From Pseudogemmobacter lacusdianii (GTDB lineage: Bacteria; Pseudomonadota; Alphaproteobacteria; Rhodobacterales; Rhodobacteraceae): a stretch of DNA of 64,000 nucleotides. Below the pieces are notes generated by a model. It was not told the DNA's origin. It ran no database searches and worked only from the letters and a program-made list of their open reading frames with translations. The stretch lies in the NCBI RefSeq assembly GCF_030848395.1, contig NZ_JAVDBT010000012.1:79410-143409 (forward strand), in the 5' to 3' direction. Below, one piece after another: positions 34,821 to 42,767 of this stretch. The position numbers and the translations under genes were made by a program. Position 1 is the first letter of the stretch. Every line of letters starts with the position of its first letter.

Positions 34821-34850
34821 AAGGCCCCGGATGCGGCGATCCGGGGCCTT
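34821..34850 (-). terminator. Terminator of the carnitine operon
   Basis: AAGGCCCCGGAT and ATCCGGGGCCTT form a perfect 12-bp stem with a 6-nt loop, 17 bases past the caiD stop. Minus-strand reading continues into TTTTCAC. Confidence 0.9.
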
Positions 34851-34867
34851 GCTTTGCCGTGGCGGGG

Positions 34868-35668
34868 TTACTTGCCCTTCCAGACCGGGTCGCGTTTTTC
34901 GGCAAAAGCCCGCGCGCCTTCGAGTTGGTCTTCGGAGGAATAGAGCTTGTCGACGGTCGGCATCAGCCGCTTGGTGATGCGGTTGAGCGCATCTTGGAAG
35001 CGCATGGCTTCGGCCTCACGCACCACTTCTTTGATCGCGGCATAGACCAAGGGCGGGCCGGATTCGAGCAGGCGGGCAAGCTCCCACGCCTTATCAAGCA
35101 GTTGATCCGGCTGGCAGATTTCCTTGATGAGCCCCCAGCGGTGGGCTTCTTCGGCGTCGAACCAGCGGCCCGTCAGGAGGAGGTCCATGGCGACGTGATA
35201 GGGGATGCGTTTCGGGAGTTTGATCGAGGCCGCATCGGCGACGGTGCCGGAGCGGATCTCCGGCAAAGCGAAGGTGGCATTGGTGGAGCAAAGGATGATG
35301 TCGCCCGAAAGCGCCAGCTCCAGCCCGCCGCCGCAGCAGATGCCCTGCACCGCCATGATCACCGGTTTGTTGAGGTTCGGGAGTTCCTGCAGGCCGCCGA
35401 AGCCGCCCACGCCGTAATCGCCGTCCACGGCATCGCCCTCGGCCGCAGCCTTTAAGTCCCAGCCGGGGCAGAAGAATTTCTCGCCCGAGGCGCGGACGAT
35501 GCAGATGCGCAGGCTGTCGTCATCGCGGAAGTCGCGGAAGACGAGGCCCATGACGCGGCTGGTTTTCAGGCTGATCGCATTGGCCTTGCCGGAGTCGAGC
35601 GTGACCTCGAGGATGGCGCCATCGCGCCGGGTTTTGATCGGACCTTCGGTCCGCATTTCCATTGCCAT
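34868..35668 (-). CDS. caiD: Carnitinyl-CoA dehydratase / crotonobetainyl-CoA hydratase (CaiD-like)
   Basis: A 266-residue enoyl-CoA hydratase-fold enzyme very close to E. coli CaiD. It shares GEKFFCPGWDLKAAAEGDA-type and FALPEIRSG segments and the AFAEKRDPVWKGK C-terminus. It would interconvert crotonobetainyl-CoA and L-carnitinyl-CoA. It is the last gene of the operon, three bases after the acyl-CoA ligase gene. The residue before the glycine cluster, in GICCGGGLELAL, contains two Cys in place of the usual aromatic or Ala. Confidence 0.9.
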   Translation of the reverse strand: MAMEMRTEGPIKTRRDGAILEVTLDSGKANAISLKTSRVMGLVFRDFRDDDSLRICIVRASGEKFFCPGWDLKAAAEGDAVDGDYGVGGFGGLQELPNLNKPVIMAVQGICCGGGLELALSGDIILCSTNATFALPEIRSGTVADAASIKLPKRIPYHVAMDLLLTGRWFDAEEAHRWGLIKEICQPDQLLDKAWELARLLESGPPLVYAAIKEVVREAEAMRFQDALNRITKRLMPTVDKLYSSEDQLEGARAFAEKRDPVWKGK

Positions 35669-35671
35669 ATC

Positions 35672-37657
35672 TCAGACCTTTCGGATCAGCGCATCCACCG
35701 CCACGGCGCCTTGCGCTTTGACGAGGATCGGGTTGATTTCAATCTCTTCAAGCGTGTCATCGGCGAGCATTGCGGCGCCGAGACGGGTGGCGATGCGGGC
35801 AACCTCGGCCATATCGGCCTTGGCGCGGCCGCGATAGCCGTCGAGAAGCGGCCAAAGGCGGAGCGTTTTCGCCCCGTTAAGGATTTGCGCCTCGGTGGCG
35901 GGGAGGACGAGGGTGACGGTGTCGGCCAGAACTTCGGCCGTGACGCCGCCCATGCCGAGGGTCAGGGTCACGCCATAGATCGGGTCGCGGCGCAGGCCGA
36001 TAAGGATCTCGGCCACGGTGCCGGTGACCATTTCTTCGACCAGATAGCCGGTGGCGCCTGGCATCTCTTCTTGCCCTTCAAGGGTAGAGAGATTGAGGCG
36101 AACGGCGCCCGCTTCGGTCTTATGGGCAAAGCCAAGGCCCTTGAGGGCGAAGGGAGCGGTAAGGCCGGAGGTGTCGAGATCTTTCAATGCCTTAGCGGTG
36201 ATCGCACGCGGCACTGCCACGCCAGCCTTGGCCAAAAGCGCCTTGCCTTCTGCCTCGGAAAGCAGGGTGCTGTCGCGCGGTGGCAAGGCTTTGGCAGGCC
36301 GCCAGCCTTGGGTGCCCGGGGCGGTTTGCGCGGCTTTGATCGCGGCGAGCGCAGTTTCGAGGCCGAGAAGCGTGCAGACCCCGGCCTCGCGCATTTCGGT
36401 CACGCGAGCCTCGCCGAAATTCTCCACCATCGAAGCGACGGGGAAGGCGATTTTGCCGGTGGCCTTTTGCGCCGCGACGATGGCGTCGAGTGCGGGCTGG
36501 TAGGAAGACGGATCGCAGCGGTCAATGCGCGGCGTGTCGATGATATAGATACCGGCGTCATAGGGCTCGAGCATGGCCGAGAAAACCTCGGTGGTTTTCG
36601 GCCCGTCGCCCCAGATGAAAGTGTGGTAATCCAATGGGTTAGAGATCGTTGGGATCTCACCCAGCACGTTGAAGAGCCGGTCATGCGTGGCTTGCGGCAC
36701 CGGGGGGAAATCGATACCGAAGGGGGCGGCGAGATCCGCCACCAGCCCCGCCTCGCCGCCCGAACAGGAGAGCGAGCAGATGCGGGTGCCGATTTGCGGC
36801 CCGTGCAGATGGAAGATCTTCAGCGTCTCGATCAACTCGGAAGGCGAGTTGACCTCGGCCACGCCGATCTGGCGCAGGAAGGCAGAAGACGCGGCCCCGC
36901 CCCCGGCCAATGAGGCGGTGTGTGAAGCGGCGGCGGTGCGCGACAGTTCGGTCTTGCCGGACTTGATCGCGACCACGCCTTTGCCCATGGCGCGGGCCTT
37001 CTCGGCCAAGGCGGCAAAGGCGGGGGCGTCGTCGATGCCCTCGATATAAAGGCCCACGGCGGTGACGCGCGGATCATCCAAGAGCGCGCCGGTCAGCTCG
37101 GCCAGCCCGACAACGGCGGCATTGCCGAGGCAGGCGACATAAGCCACCGGCAGGCCACGCGCCTGCATGCCCATATTGATCACGATGTTGGAGGATTGGC
37201 TGACCAGAGCCACGCCCTTTTCCACCCTGACGCCGCCATGCTGGTCGGGCCAGAGCAGCGCGCCATCAAGGTAATTGATCACGCCGTAGCAATTGGGGCC
37301 AAGGATCGGCATCTCGCCCGCCGTGGCGATCAGCTTTTCTTGCAACTCGGGCGCGCCCGCCTCGGTCCAGCCCGAGGCGAAGCAGATCGCCCCCCCTGCC
37401 CCAATGCGGCGCAACTCGTCCACCACCTCAACGGTGGCATGGCGGTTGACCCCGATGAAAGTGGCATCGGGCGGCTCGGGCAGGTCCGAAAGGCTCTTAT
37501 AAGCCTTCAGCCCGCCAATTTCTTCACGGGTCGGGTGCACCGGCCAGACCGGCCCGGCAAAGCCCATCTTGGCGCATTGCTCAATAACATTCAGCGCCCA
37601 ACCGGCACCGAGGACCGCGATATGGCGCGGCCGCAGCAGACGATCAAGGCGGCTCAT
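35672..37657 (-). CDS. NDP-forming acyl-CoA ligase (fused alpha/beta), probable carnitine/gamma-butyrobetaine-CoA ligase
   Basis: A 661-residue fused acyl-CoA synthetase of the ADP-forming type: CoA-binding domain (about 1-130), ligase domain with the phospho-His in ASHTASLAGG, and an ATP-grasp domain (about 450-661) with MGGVTAEVLAD. It is not the AMP-forming CaiC of enterobacteria. By position between caiD-like and acyl-CoA dehydrogenase genes it should activate gamma-butyrobetaine, crotonobetaine or carnitine. That is inference from context. It ends four bases before the caiD start. Confidence 0.82.
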   Translation of the reverse strand: MSRLDRLLRPRHIAVLGAGWALNVIEQCAKMGFAGPVWPVHPTREEIGGLKAYKSLSDLPEPPDATFIGVNRHATVEVVDELRRIGAGGAICFASGWTEAGAPELQEKLIATAGEMPILGPNCYGVINYLDGALLWPDQHGGVRVEKGVALVSQSSNIVINMGMQARGLPVAYVACLGNAAVVGLAELTGALLDDPRVTAVGLYIEGIDDAPAFAALAEKARAMGKGVVAIKSGKTELSRTAAASHTASLAGGGAASSAFLRQIGVAEVNSPSELIETLKIFHLHGPQIGTRICSLSCSGGEAGLVADLAAPFGIDFPPVPQATHDRLFNVLGEIPTISNPLDYHTFIWGDGPKTTEVFSAMLEPYDAGIYIIDTPRIDRCDPSSYQPALDAIVAAQKATGKIAFPVASMVENFGEARVTEMREAGVCTLLGLETALAAIKAAQTAPGTQGWRPAKALPPRDSTLLSEAEGKALLAKAGVAVPRAITAKALKDLDTSGLTAPFALKGLGFAHKTEAGAVRLNLSTLEGQEEMPGATGYLVEEMVTGTVAEILIGLRRDPIYGVTLTLGMGGVTAEVLADTVTLVLPATEAQILNGAKTLRLWPLLDGYRGRAKADMAEVARIATRLGAAMLADDTLEEIEINPILVKAQGAVAVDALIRKV

Positions 37658-37702
37658 GCGCGGCCCCCTGCTTTGCCTGCGGCGCCGGGGCTCTGCCCCG
37701 GA

Positions 37703-37869
37703 CCCCGGGATATTTCCGGACAGATGAAAGGGCTGCGAGGGCGCCCAGCCCCGACGGGGCGAGGCTGGGTTTCACCTGTCACGGTCATCGGCGTCCCCGC
37801 CTGTACCGCGGAGTCAGATTTGCTCAACAAGATTAACAAATCCTTTCATCTGTCTAAAAATATCCCGGG
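37703..37869. repeat. Inverted pair of the extragenic ATATTT repeat inside the carnitine operon
   Basis: Copy 1 (37703-37730) reads CCCGGGATATTT then CCGGACAGATGAAAGG; copy 2 (37842-37869) is inverted and agrees at 25 of 28 bases. They enclose 111 bp between the ligase and dehydrogenase genes. GC-rich hairpins (CCGGGGCTCTGCCCCGG and GGGGGCTGGCCCCCC) flank them. Confidence 0.85.
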
Positions 37870-37909
37870 GGGTGCGGGGGGCTGGCCCCCCGCCCTTGCG
37901 AAAAGGGCC

Positions 37910-39073
37910 TTACGCCCCCAAAGCACGCAGCATTTCGCGGCTGATGATATGGCGCTGGATTTCAGACGTGCCTTCCCAGATCCGCTCGACCCGCGCGTCG
38001 CGCCAGATCCGCTCCAAGGGCAACTCATCCATCAGCCCCATGCCGCCATGAATCTGGATCGCCTCATCGGCGATATGGGCCAAAACCTCGGTCGCCTTCA
38101 GCTTGGCCATCGACATATCGGCCTCGGTCACCGTGCCTTGATCGTATTTCCACGCCGCCTCGCGGGTCAAAAGCTCTGCCGCTTTCAGCTCCATCGCCAT
38201 ATCGGCAAGCTTAAAGCTGATGCCTTGGAACTTGCCGATCAACTGGCCAAATTGCTTGCGCTCGGCGGCATATTGCAGTGCCAATCCCAAGGCGCGCTCA
38301 GAGCGGCCAAGGCAGGTCGACGCCACCTGCAACCGCGTCGCGCCAAGCCATTTCCCTGCAACTTCAAAGCCTTTGTGCAGCTCTCCCAAGATCTGGCTCT
38401 TCGGCAAACGGCATTCATCGAACTCAAGCACCGAGTTCGGATAGCCGCGGTGGCTCACGTTGCGATAGCCCTCGCGCACCGTGAAACCCGGCGTGCCTTT
38501 ATCGACCAAAAACGCCGTGATCAGCTTTTTCTTGCCGCGCGGCGTGTCTTCCTCGCCCGTTGCCACCCAGACGATGGCGAAATCCGCAACATCGGCGTGG
38601 CTGATGAAATGTTTGGTGCCGTTCAGCACAAAATCATCGCCATCTGCGCGGGCGAAAGCCTTCATTCCGCGCAGGTCCGAGCCCGCGCCCGGCTCGGTCA
38701 TCGCTTGGCAATCATGCCGCTCGCCGCGGACGGCAGGCATCAGATAGCGGTCGCGCTGGTCGCCCTCGCAAGCGAGCAAAATGTTCGAAGGTCTACAAAC
38801 GCAGGTCCAATGCAGCGCGTAATTGGCCTTGCCAAGTTCCTTTTCGTAAAGAAGCCAGGTCATCGTATCGAGACCAGCGCCCCCCACTTCCACCGGCATA
38901 TTGGCGGCATAAAGCCCGGCCTCGATGGCCTTTTGTTGGATCTCTTGGCGCAGATCCGCGCGCAAGACGCCGCTGCGTTCGACCTCAAGCTCATGCGGGA
39001 AGAGCTCGGCTTCCACAAAGGCCCGGGTCGTGTCGACGACCATCTGCTGTTCTTCGTTCAGACCGAAGTCCAT
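37910..39073 (-). CDS. Acyl-CoA dehydrogenase (probable gamma-butyrobetainyl-CoA dehydrogenase)
   Basis: A 387-residue flavin acyl-CoA dehydrogenase. AMTEPGAGSDLRGMK is the FAD/substrate signature, QIHGGMGLMDELPLERIWRD the C-terminal signature with RDARVERIWEGTSEIQ. The ATG at 39073 (MDFGLNEEQQ) gives the family length and start; upstream in-frame sequence is the next gene's shadow. It resembles CaiA of E. coli, though CaiA works as a crotonobetainyl-CoA reductase; here oxidation of gamma-butyrobetainyl-CoA is the more likely direction. Context is a carnitine operon. Confidence 0.85.
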   Translation of the reverse strand: MDFGLNEEQQMVVDTTRAFVEAELFPHELEVERSGVLRADLRQEIQQKAIEAGLYAANMPVEVGGAGLDTMTWLLYEKELGKANYALHWTCVCRPSNILLACEGDQRDRYLMPAVRGERHDCQAMTEPGAGSDLRGMKAFARADGDDFVLNGTKHFISHADVADFAIVWVATGEEDTPRGKKKLITAFLVDKGTPGFTVREGYRNVSHRGYPNSVLEFDECRLPKSQILGELHKGFEVAGKWLGATRLQVASTCLGRSERALGLALQYAAERKQFGQLIGKFQGISFKLADMAMELKAAELLTREAAWKYDQGTVTEADMSMAKLKATEVLAHIADEAIQIHGGMGLMDELPLERIWRDARVERIWEGTSEIQRHIISREMLRALGA

Positions 39074-39138
39074 GGTTTTCACCAATCTTGCAATTGAAGG
39101 ACGGTTCCCGGGGGCTGCCCCCCCGAGAATTGTAACTT

Positions 39139-40614
39139 TTAGCGCTTTTGACCGACGGCGCGGCCCGCGCCTTCCGGCAGCGGCAGGCTGGCATGCGCCT
39201 CGGCGATGGCTTGCAGCTTGGCCCAAACCTCGGGTGCGGCGCGCGAGGATTTGCCGGCCTTCATATCGACATGCAGGCAGACCTGTTCGATCGTCGCCAC
39301 GCATTCATCATCCTTCATGATGCGCACGAATGACCGGAAACGCTTTTCATCCGCCGAGATGATCTGCAACTCGCCCCGGATCCGGTCGCCCAATTTGGCC
39401 TCGCCAAGATGGCGAATATGGGTCTCGGCCGAGTAGAAGGATTGACCGGCGGCGACGTAATCCATCCCCGCACCGATCAGCCGCAGGAAGTTGTCGACCG
39501 TCTCGCTATTGGCAAAATAGTAGCGGCTTTCGGTCATATGGCCGTTGTAATCGATCCAACCGGGCAGCACCTGCATCTGTGCCATGACCAAAGGCGCGGC
39601 TTTCGGGCCGGTATCGATGCCCTTTTGCATCTCGGCGTGGAAGGCGGCGGCGCGGGCCTCATCATGCTCGCGCAGAACCTTACCCGCGCCCCAGTTGCGA
39701 TCCTTCAAAGACCGCAGGAAGCCCACCAGGTTTTGGTCGCGGATCCGCTCCAATTCGCGGATCGAATACATGCCCGATTGCGCGTCGGACTGGCTGGAAA
39801 CCAGCTCCACCAACTCATCATTGAACTCGGGCACATCCATGAGCTTGGTCCAAGGCCATTTCAGCGCCGGGCCGAATTGTGCCATGAAATGCTTCATCCC
39901 GGCCTCGCCGCCGGCGATGCGATAGGTCTCGAAAAGCCCCATTTGGCCCCAGCGCAGACCAAAGCCCATGCGGATCGCTTCGTCGATTTCCTCGGTGGTG
40001 GCGATGCCGTCTTTCAGCATCCAAAGCGCCTCACGCCAGACCGCTTCAAGGAAGCGGTTGCCGATGAACGCGTCGATCTCATGACGGATCACCAGCGGGA
40101 ACATCCCGATGTCCTTCATGATCTGAACCGTCTTTTGCACCGTGGCTTCGGTGTTCTTCTCCGAGCCTGAAATCTCGGACAAAGGCAGCAAATACACCGG
40201 GTTAAACGGGTGCGCGACGATGATATTCTCGGGCGCCGGAGAGCCTTGTTGGAGGTCCGTCGCCTTAAAACCAGAGGTCGAAGAGCCGATCAACACGCCC
40301 GGATTGGCCTGCTGCAATTGGGCATAGACCCGGTGCTTCAGCTCGATCCGCTCCGAGACCGATTCCTGCACATATTCCGCGCCCTCAACCGCCTCGCCAA
40401 TGGTGCCGTGGAAGGTCAGCTTGCCCTCGGGCGGCATCGGCACATCCGACAAAGCCGGCAGAGCGGCGCGGGCATTGGCCAGCACTTCGCTGATCTTGCG
40501 CTCGGCTTGCGGATCGGGGTCGAAGACGCCCACATCCCAACCATTCAGCAAGAACCGCGCGGTCCAGCCGCCACCGATCACCCCACCGCCGACAATCGCT
40601 GCCTTACGTGCCAT
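39139..40614 (-). CDS. lcdH: L-carnitine dehydrogenase fused to betainyl-CoA thioesterase
   Basis: A 491-residue two-domain protein. Residues 1 to about 320 are a 3-hydroxyacyl-CoA-dehydrogenase-type NAD enzyme (IVGGGVIGGGWTARFLLNGW, and AHPFNPVYLLPLSEI with the catalytic His) typical of carnitine 3-dehydrogenase. Residues about 345-475 form a hotdog thioesterase (GWIDYNGHMTESRYYFANSE). The first domain oxidises L-carnitine to 3-dehydrocarnitine; the second is known in such fusions to hydrolyse betainyl-CoA. It lies 65 bases before the acyl-CoA dehydrogenase gene. Confidence 0.94.
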   Translation of the reverse strand: MARKAAIVGGGVIGGGWTARFLLNGWDVGVFDPDPQAERKISEVLANARAALPALSDVPMPPEGKLTFHGTIGEAVEGAEYVQESVSERIELKHRVYAQLQQANPGVLIGSSTSGFKATDLQQGSPAPENIIVAHPFNPVYLLPLSEISGSEKNTEATVQKTVQIMKDIGMFPLVIRHEIDAFIGNRFLEAVWREALWMLKDGIATTEEIDEAIRMGFGLRWGQMGLFETYRIAGGEAGMKHFMAQFGPALKWPWTKLMDVPEFNDELVELVSSQSDAQSGMYSIRELERIRDQNLVGFLRSLKDRNWGAGKVLREHDEARAAAFHAEMQKGIDTGPKAAPLVMAQMQVLPGWIDYNGHMTESRYYFANSETVDNFLRLIGAGMDYVAAGQSFYSAETHIRHLGEAKLGDRIRGELQIISADEKRFRSFVRIMKDDECVATIEQVCLHVDMKAGKSSRAAPEVWAKLQAIAEAHASLPLPEGAGRAVGQKR

Positions 40615-40663
40615 CCGGCACCTTCCTTCCCTGTTCAGACCCGGGCCATCTGCGTGGCGCCTG

Positions 40664-40693
40664 TCATTTTCTGTCTAAAAATATCCCCGCCGG
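40664..40693. repeat. Extragenic ATATTT repeat copy
   Basis: Minus-strand reading gives CCGGCGGGGATATTT then TTAGACAGAAAATGA, between lcdH and the BKACE gene, followed by a GC-rich hairpin. One of several copies in this window. Confidence 0.7.
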
Positions 40694-40732
40694 AGGCTGC
40701 CGCCGGAACGGCGGCTCCCCCTTTTTGGCGGA

Positions 40733-41647
40733 TCACTTCGCCAAAGGCGCGCGCTTTTCGAGTTGCAGCTTGGCGCGCACCTCGGCCGGGGTGATCACCC
40801 GCGCGCCAAGGTTCTCAATGATCGTGGTGGCGCGTTCGACCAGTTGCGCATTGGTCGCCAGCACGCCCTTGTCGAGCCAGAGGTTGTCCTCAAGCCCCAC
40901 GCGGACGTTGCCGCCTGCCAACACCGAAGCCGCCACATAGGGCATCTGGTGCCGCCCCAAAGCAAAGGCCGACCAGTGCCAGTTTTTCGGCACATTATTG
41001 ACCATCGCCATGAAAGTGTTGAGGTCATCCGGCGCGCCCCACGGCACGCCCATGCACAGCTGCACCAGCACCGGATCAGGGATAATGCCTTCATCTGCCA
41101 AGGATTTCGCCAGCCACAGATGGCCGGTGTCAAAGGCCTCAATCTCGATCCGCGTGCCCGAGGCGACCATGCGCTTGGCCATATCCCGCAGCATGCCGGG
41201 AGTATTGACCATCACATAATCGGCCTCGTTGAAGTTCATCGTGCCGCAATCCAGCGTGCAGATCTCGGGGCGGCATTCAACGACATGCGCCACACGCTCT
41301 TCTGCGCCAGCCATGTCGGAATGCGCGGCCATACGGCTCATATTCTCGGTGCCATCGAACATCAGATCCCCGCCCATACCGGCGGTCAGGTTCAAGACCA
41401 CATCGGTGTCCGAATCGCGGATCCGCTCGGTCACTTCGCGGTAATAGTCCAGCCTGCGCGAGGGTTTACCGGTTTCGGGGTCACGTACATGGCAATGCAC
41501 CACGGCAGCGCCGGCTTTGGCGGCGGCAATGGCGCTTTCGGCGATTTGCTTGGGACTGCGCGGCACATGCGGGCTGCGGTCCTGCGTGCCGCCCGAGCCA
41601 GTGATGGCGGCGGTGATGAAGACTTCGCGGTTCATGGTCAGCGGCAT
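40733..41647 (-). CDS. BKACE-family 3-dehydrocarnitine cleavage enzyme
   Basis: A 304-residue zinc enzyme of the BKACE (beta-keto acid cleavage, DUF849) family. Metal-site and core motifs are visible as VVHCHVRDPETGKPSRR, with HCH as the usual ligand pair, and as LNLTAGMGG. In carnitine operons this enzyme condenses 3-dehydrocarnitine with acetyl-CoA to give betainyl-CoA and acetoacetate. The ATG at 41647 (MPLTMNREVF) follows GGGAGG; earlier in-frame starts overlap the regulator promoter region. It is the first gene of the operon. Confidence 0.93.
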   Translation of the reverse strand: MPLTMNREVFITAAITGSGGTQDRSPHVPRSPKQIAESAIAAAKAGAAVVHCHVRDPETGKPSRRLDYYREVTERIRDSDTDVVLNLTAGMGGDLMFDGTENMSRMAAHSDMAGAEERVAHVVECRPEICTLDCGTMNFNEADYVMVNTPGMLRDMAKRMVASGTRIEIEAFDTGHLWLAKSLADEGIIPDPVLVQLCMGVPWGAPDDLNTFMAMVNNVPKNWHWSAFALGRHQMPYVAASVLAGGNVRVGLEDNLWLDKGVLATNAQLVERATTIIENLGARVITPAEVRAKLQLEKRAPLAK

Positions 41648-41709
41648 AGGTTCCTCCCTAGAGTTGTGGTCAGCATAAAGGGCTTGGAAAGCCATGCGTT
41701 GCAGATTAC

Positions 41710-41732
41710 GCATTTTGCATGACGGAAAATGC
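41710..41732. promoter_or_regulatory. Operator-like palindrome between BKACE and the AraC-type regulator
   Basis: GCATTTT at 41710-41716 and AAAATGC at 41726-41732 form an inverted repeat with a 9-nt spacer, lying in the 71-bp gap between the divergent genes and overlapping the predicted regulator start. It could serve autoregulation. The gap is short and AT-richer than the genes. Confidence 0.45.
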
Positions 41733-42681
41733 AATCTTTGCACCCTCGCGCGCAGCCCTCACCATCGCGCTCTTCGTGCTGCCGCAATCCTCGATCCTTG
41801 AGGTGGCTTCGGCGCTGGATCCCTTGCGCAATGCCAACCGCCAATTGGGGCATGAGGCGTTTCGCTGGCGAGTGGTGACGCCCGATGGCGCGCCTTCGGC
41901 TTTGACTTGCGGGCTCTCGCTGCCCTCCTCAGGGCCACTGGCGGCGGCGGTGGGGGCGGATGCGCTGATCGTGATCGCGGGCTACCGCTTGGATGAGGTG
42001 GCGACACGGCCTTTGATCCGCGAATTGCGCCGGATTGCGCCGCGTTTTGCGCTGGTTGGAGGGGTCGATGCCGGGCCTTGGGTGCTGGCGCGGGCGGGGC
42101 TTTTGAACGGCTACCGCGCCACGGTGCATTGGGAGGATCAAGAGGATCTGGCCGCCCGCCACCCCGAGATTGACGTGGCCCCCGACCGCTATGTCATTGA
42201 TCGCAACCGGGTAACGATTGGCGGAGCGGCGCCCGCGCAGGATTTCATGCTGCATCTTATTCGCGCCCGGCATGGGGCGGCGCTGGCACGGCAGGTGGCT
42301 CTGTCCTTCCTCACCTCCGTGCGCCCCGGGGGAGAGCCGCAATTGGCGCGCCCCGGCACCGACCCCGCGATGGACCCGCGCGTGGCCCGTGCCGCCGCCC
42401 GGATGGAGGCGCGGCTTGATGCGCCCGAAAGCACCGCCGAGACCGCGGCGGCGGTTGGGCTGTCGCCACGTCGGTTGGAAGCTTTGTTCCGCCAAGCCTT
42501 TGGCACCACGCCCGGCGCGCATGGGCTGGCCTTGCGGCTGCAAGCGGCGCGGAAGTTGCTGTCTGAGACCCAGCATCCATTAGCGGAAATCGCCTTGCGG
42601 ACAGGTTTTTCAAGCCCCGCCACTTTGAGCCGCGCTTTTCGCCGCGCTTATGGCATGCCTCCGGGGGCGTTGCGGCGCTAA
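41719..42681 (+). CDS. AraC-family regulator with DJ-1/GlxA-type N-terminal domain (carnitine regulator candidate)
   Basis: A 320-residue regulator. Residues about 12-180 form a class I glutamine-amidotransferase/DJ-1-like domain, and the C-terminal 100 residues are an AraC helix-turn-helix pair (AAAVGLSPRRLEALFRQAFG and IALRTGFSSPATLSRAFRRA). The closest role model is CdhR of Pseudomonas, which controls carnitine dehydrogenase. It is divergent from the carnitine operon, so it most likely activates it; that is inference. No clear ribosome site precedes the ATG, so the start may differ. Confidence 0.85.
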   Translation: MTENAIFAPSRAALTIALFVLPQSSILEVASALDPLRNANRQLGHEAFRWRVVTPDGAPSALTCGLSLPSSGPLAAAVGADALIVIAGYRLDEVATRPLIRELRRIAPRFALVGGVDAGPWVLARAGLLNGYRATVHWEDQEDLAARHPEIDVAPDRYVIDRNRVTIGGAAPAQDFMLHLIRARHGAALARQVALSFLTSVRPGGEPQLARPGTDPAMDPRVARAAARMEARLDAPESTAETAAAVGLSPRRLEALFRQAFGTTPGAHGLALRLQAARKLLSETQHPLAEIALRTGFSSPATLSRAFRRAYGMPPGALRR

Positions 42682-42702
42682 GGCCTTGGCCGGAATGCCA
42701 TG

Positions 42703-42746
42703 CCCCGCCGGAGGAGCCTCCGGCGGGGATATTTTTGTTCTGAAAG
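42703..42746. terminator. Hairpin with extragenic ATATTT repeat at convergent gene ends
   Basis: CCCCGCCGGAGG and CCTCCGGCGGGG (42703-42714, 42717-42728) pair perfectly, followed by ATATTTTTGTTCTG. It lies between the convergent regulator and M3 peptidase genes. The ATATTTTT tail makes it a likely terminator for the plus strand. It is also a copy of the repeat family. Confidence 0.7.
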
Positions 42747-42767
42747 CGGGAAAGGCCCCGCTTTTGC

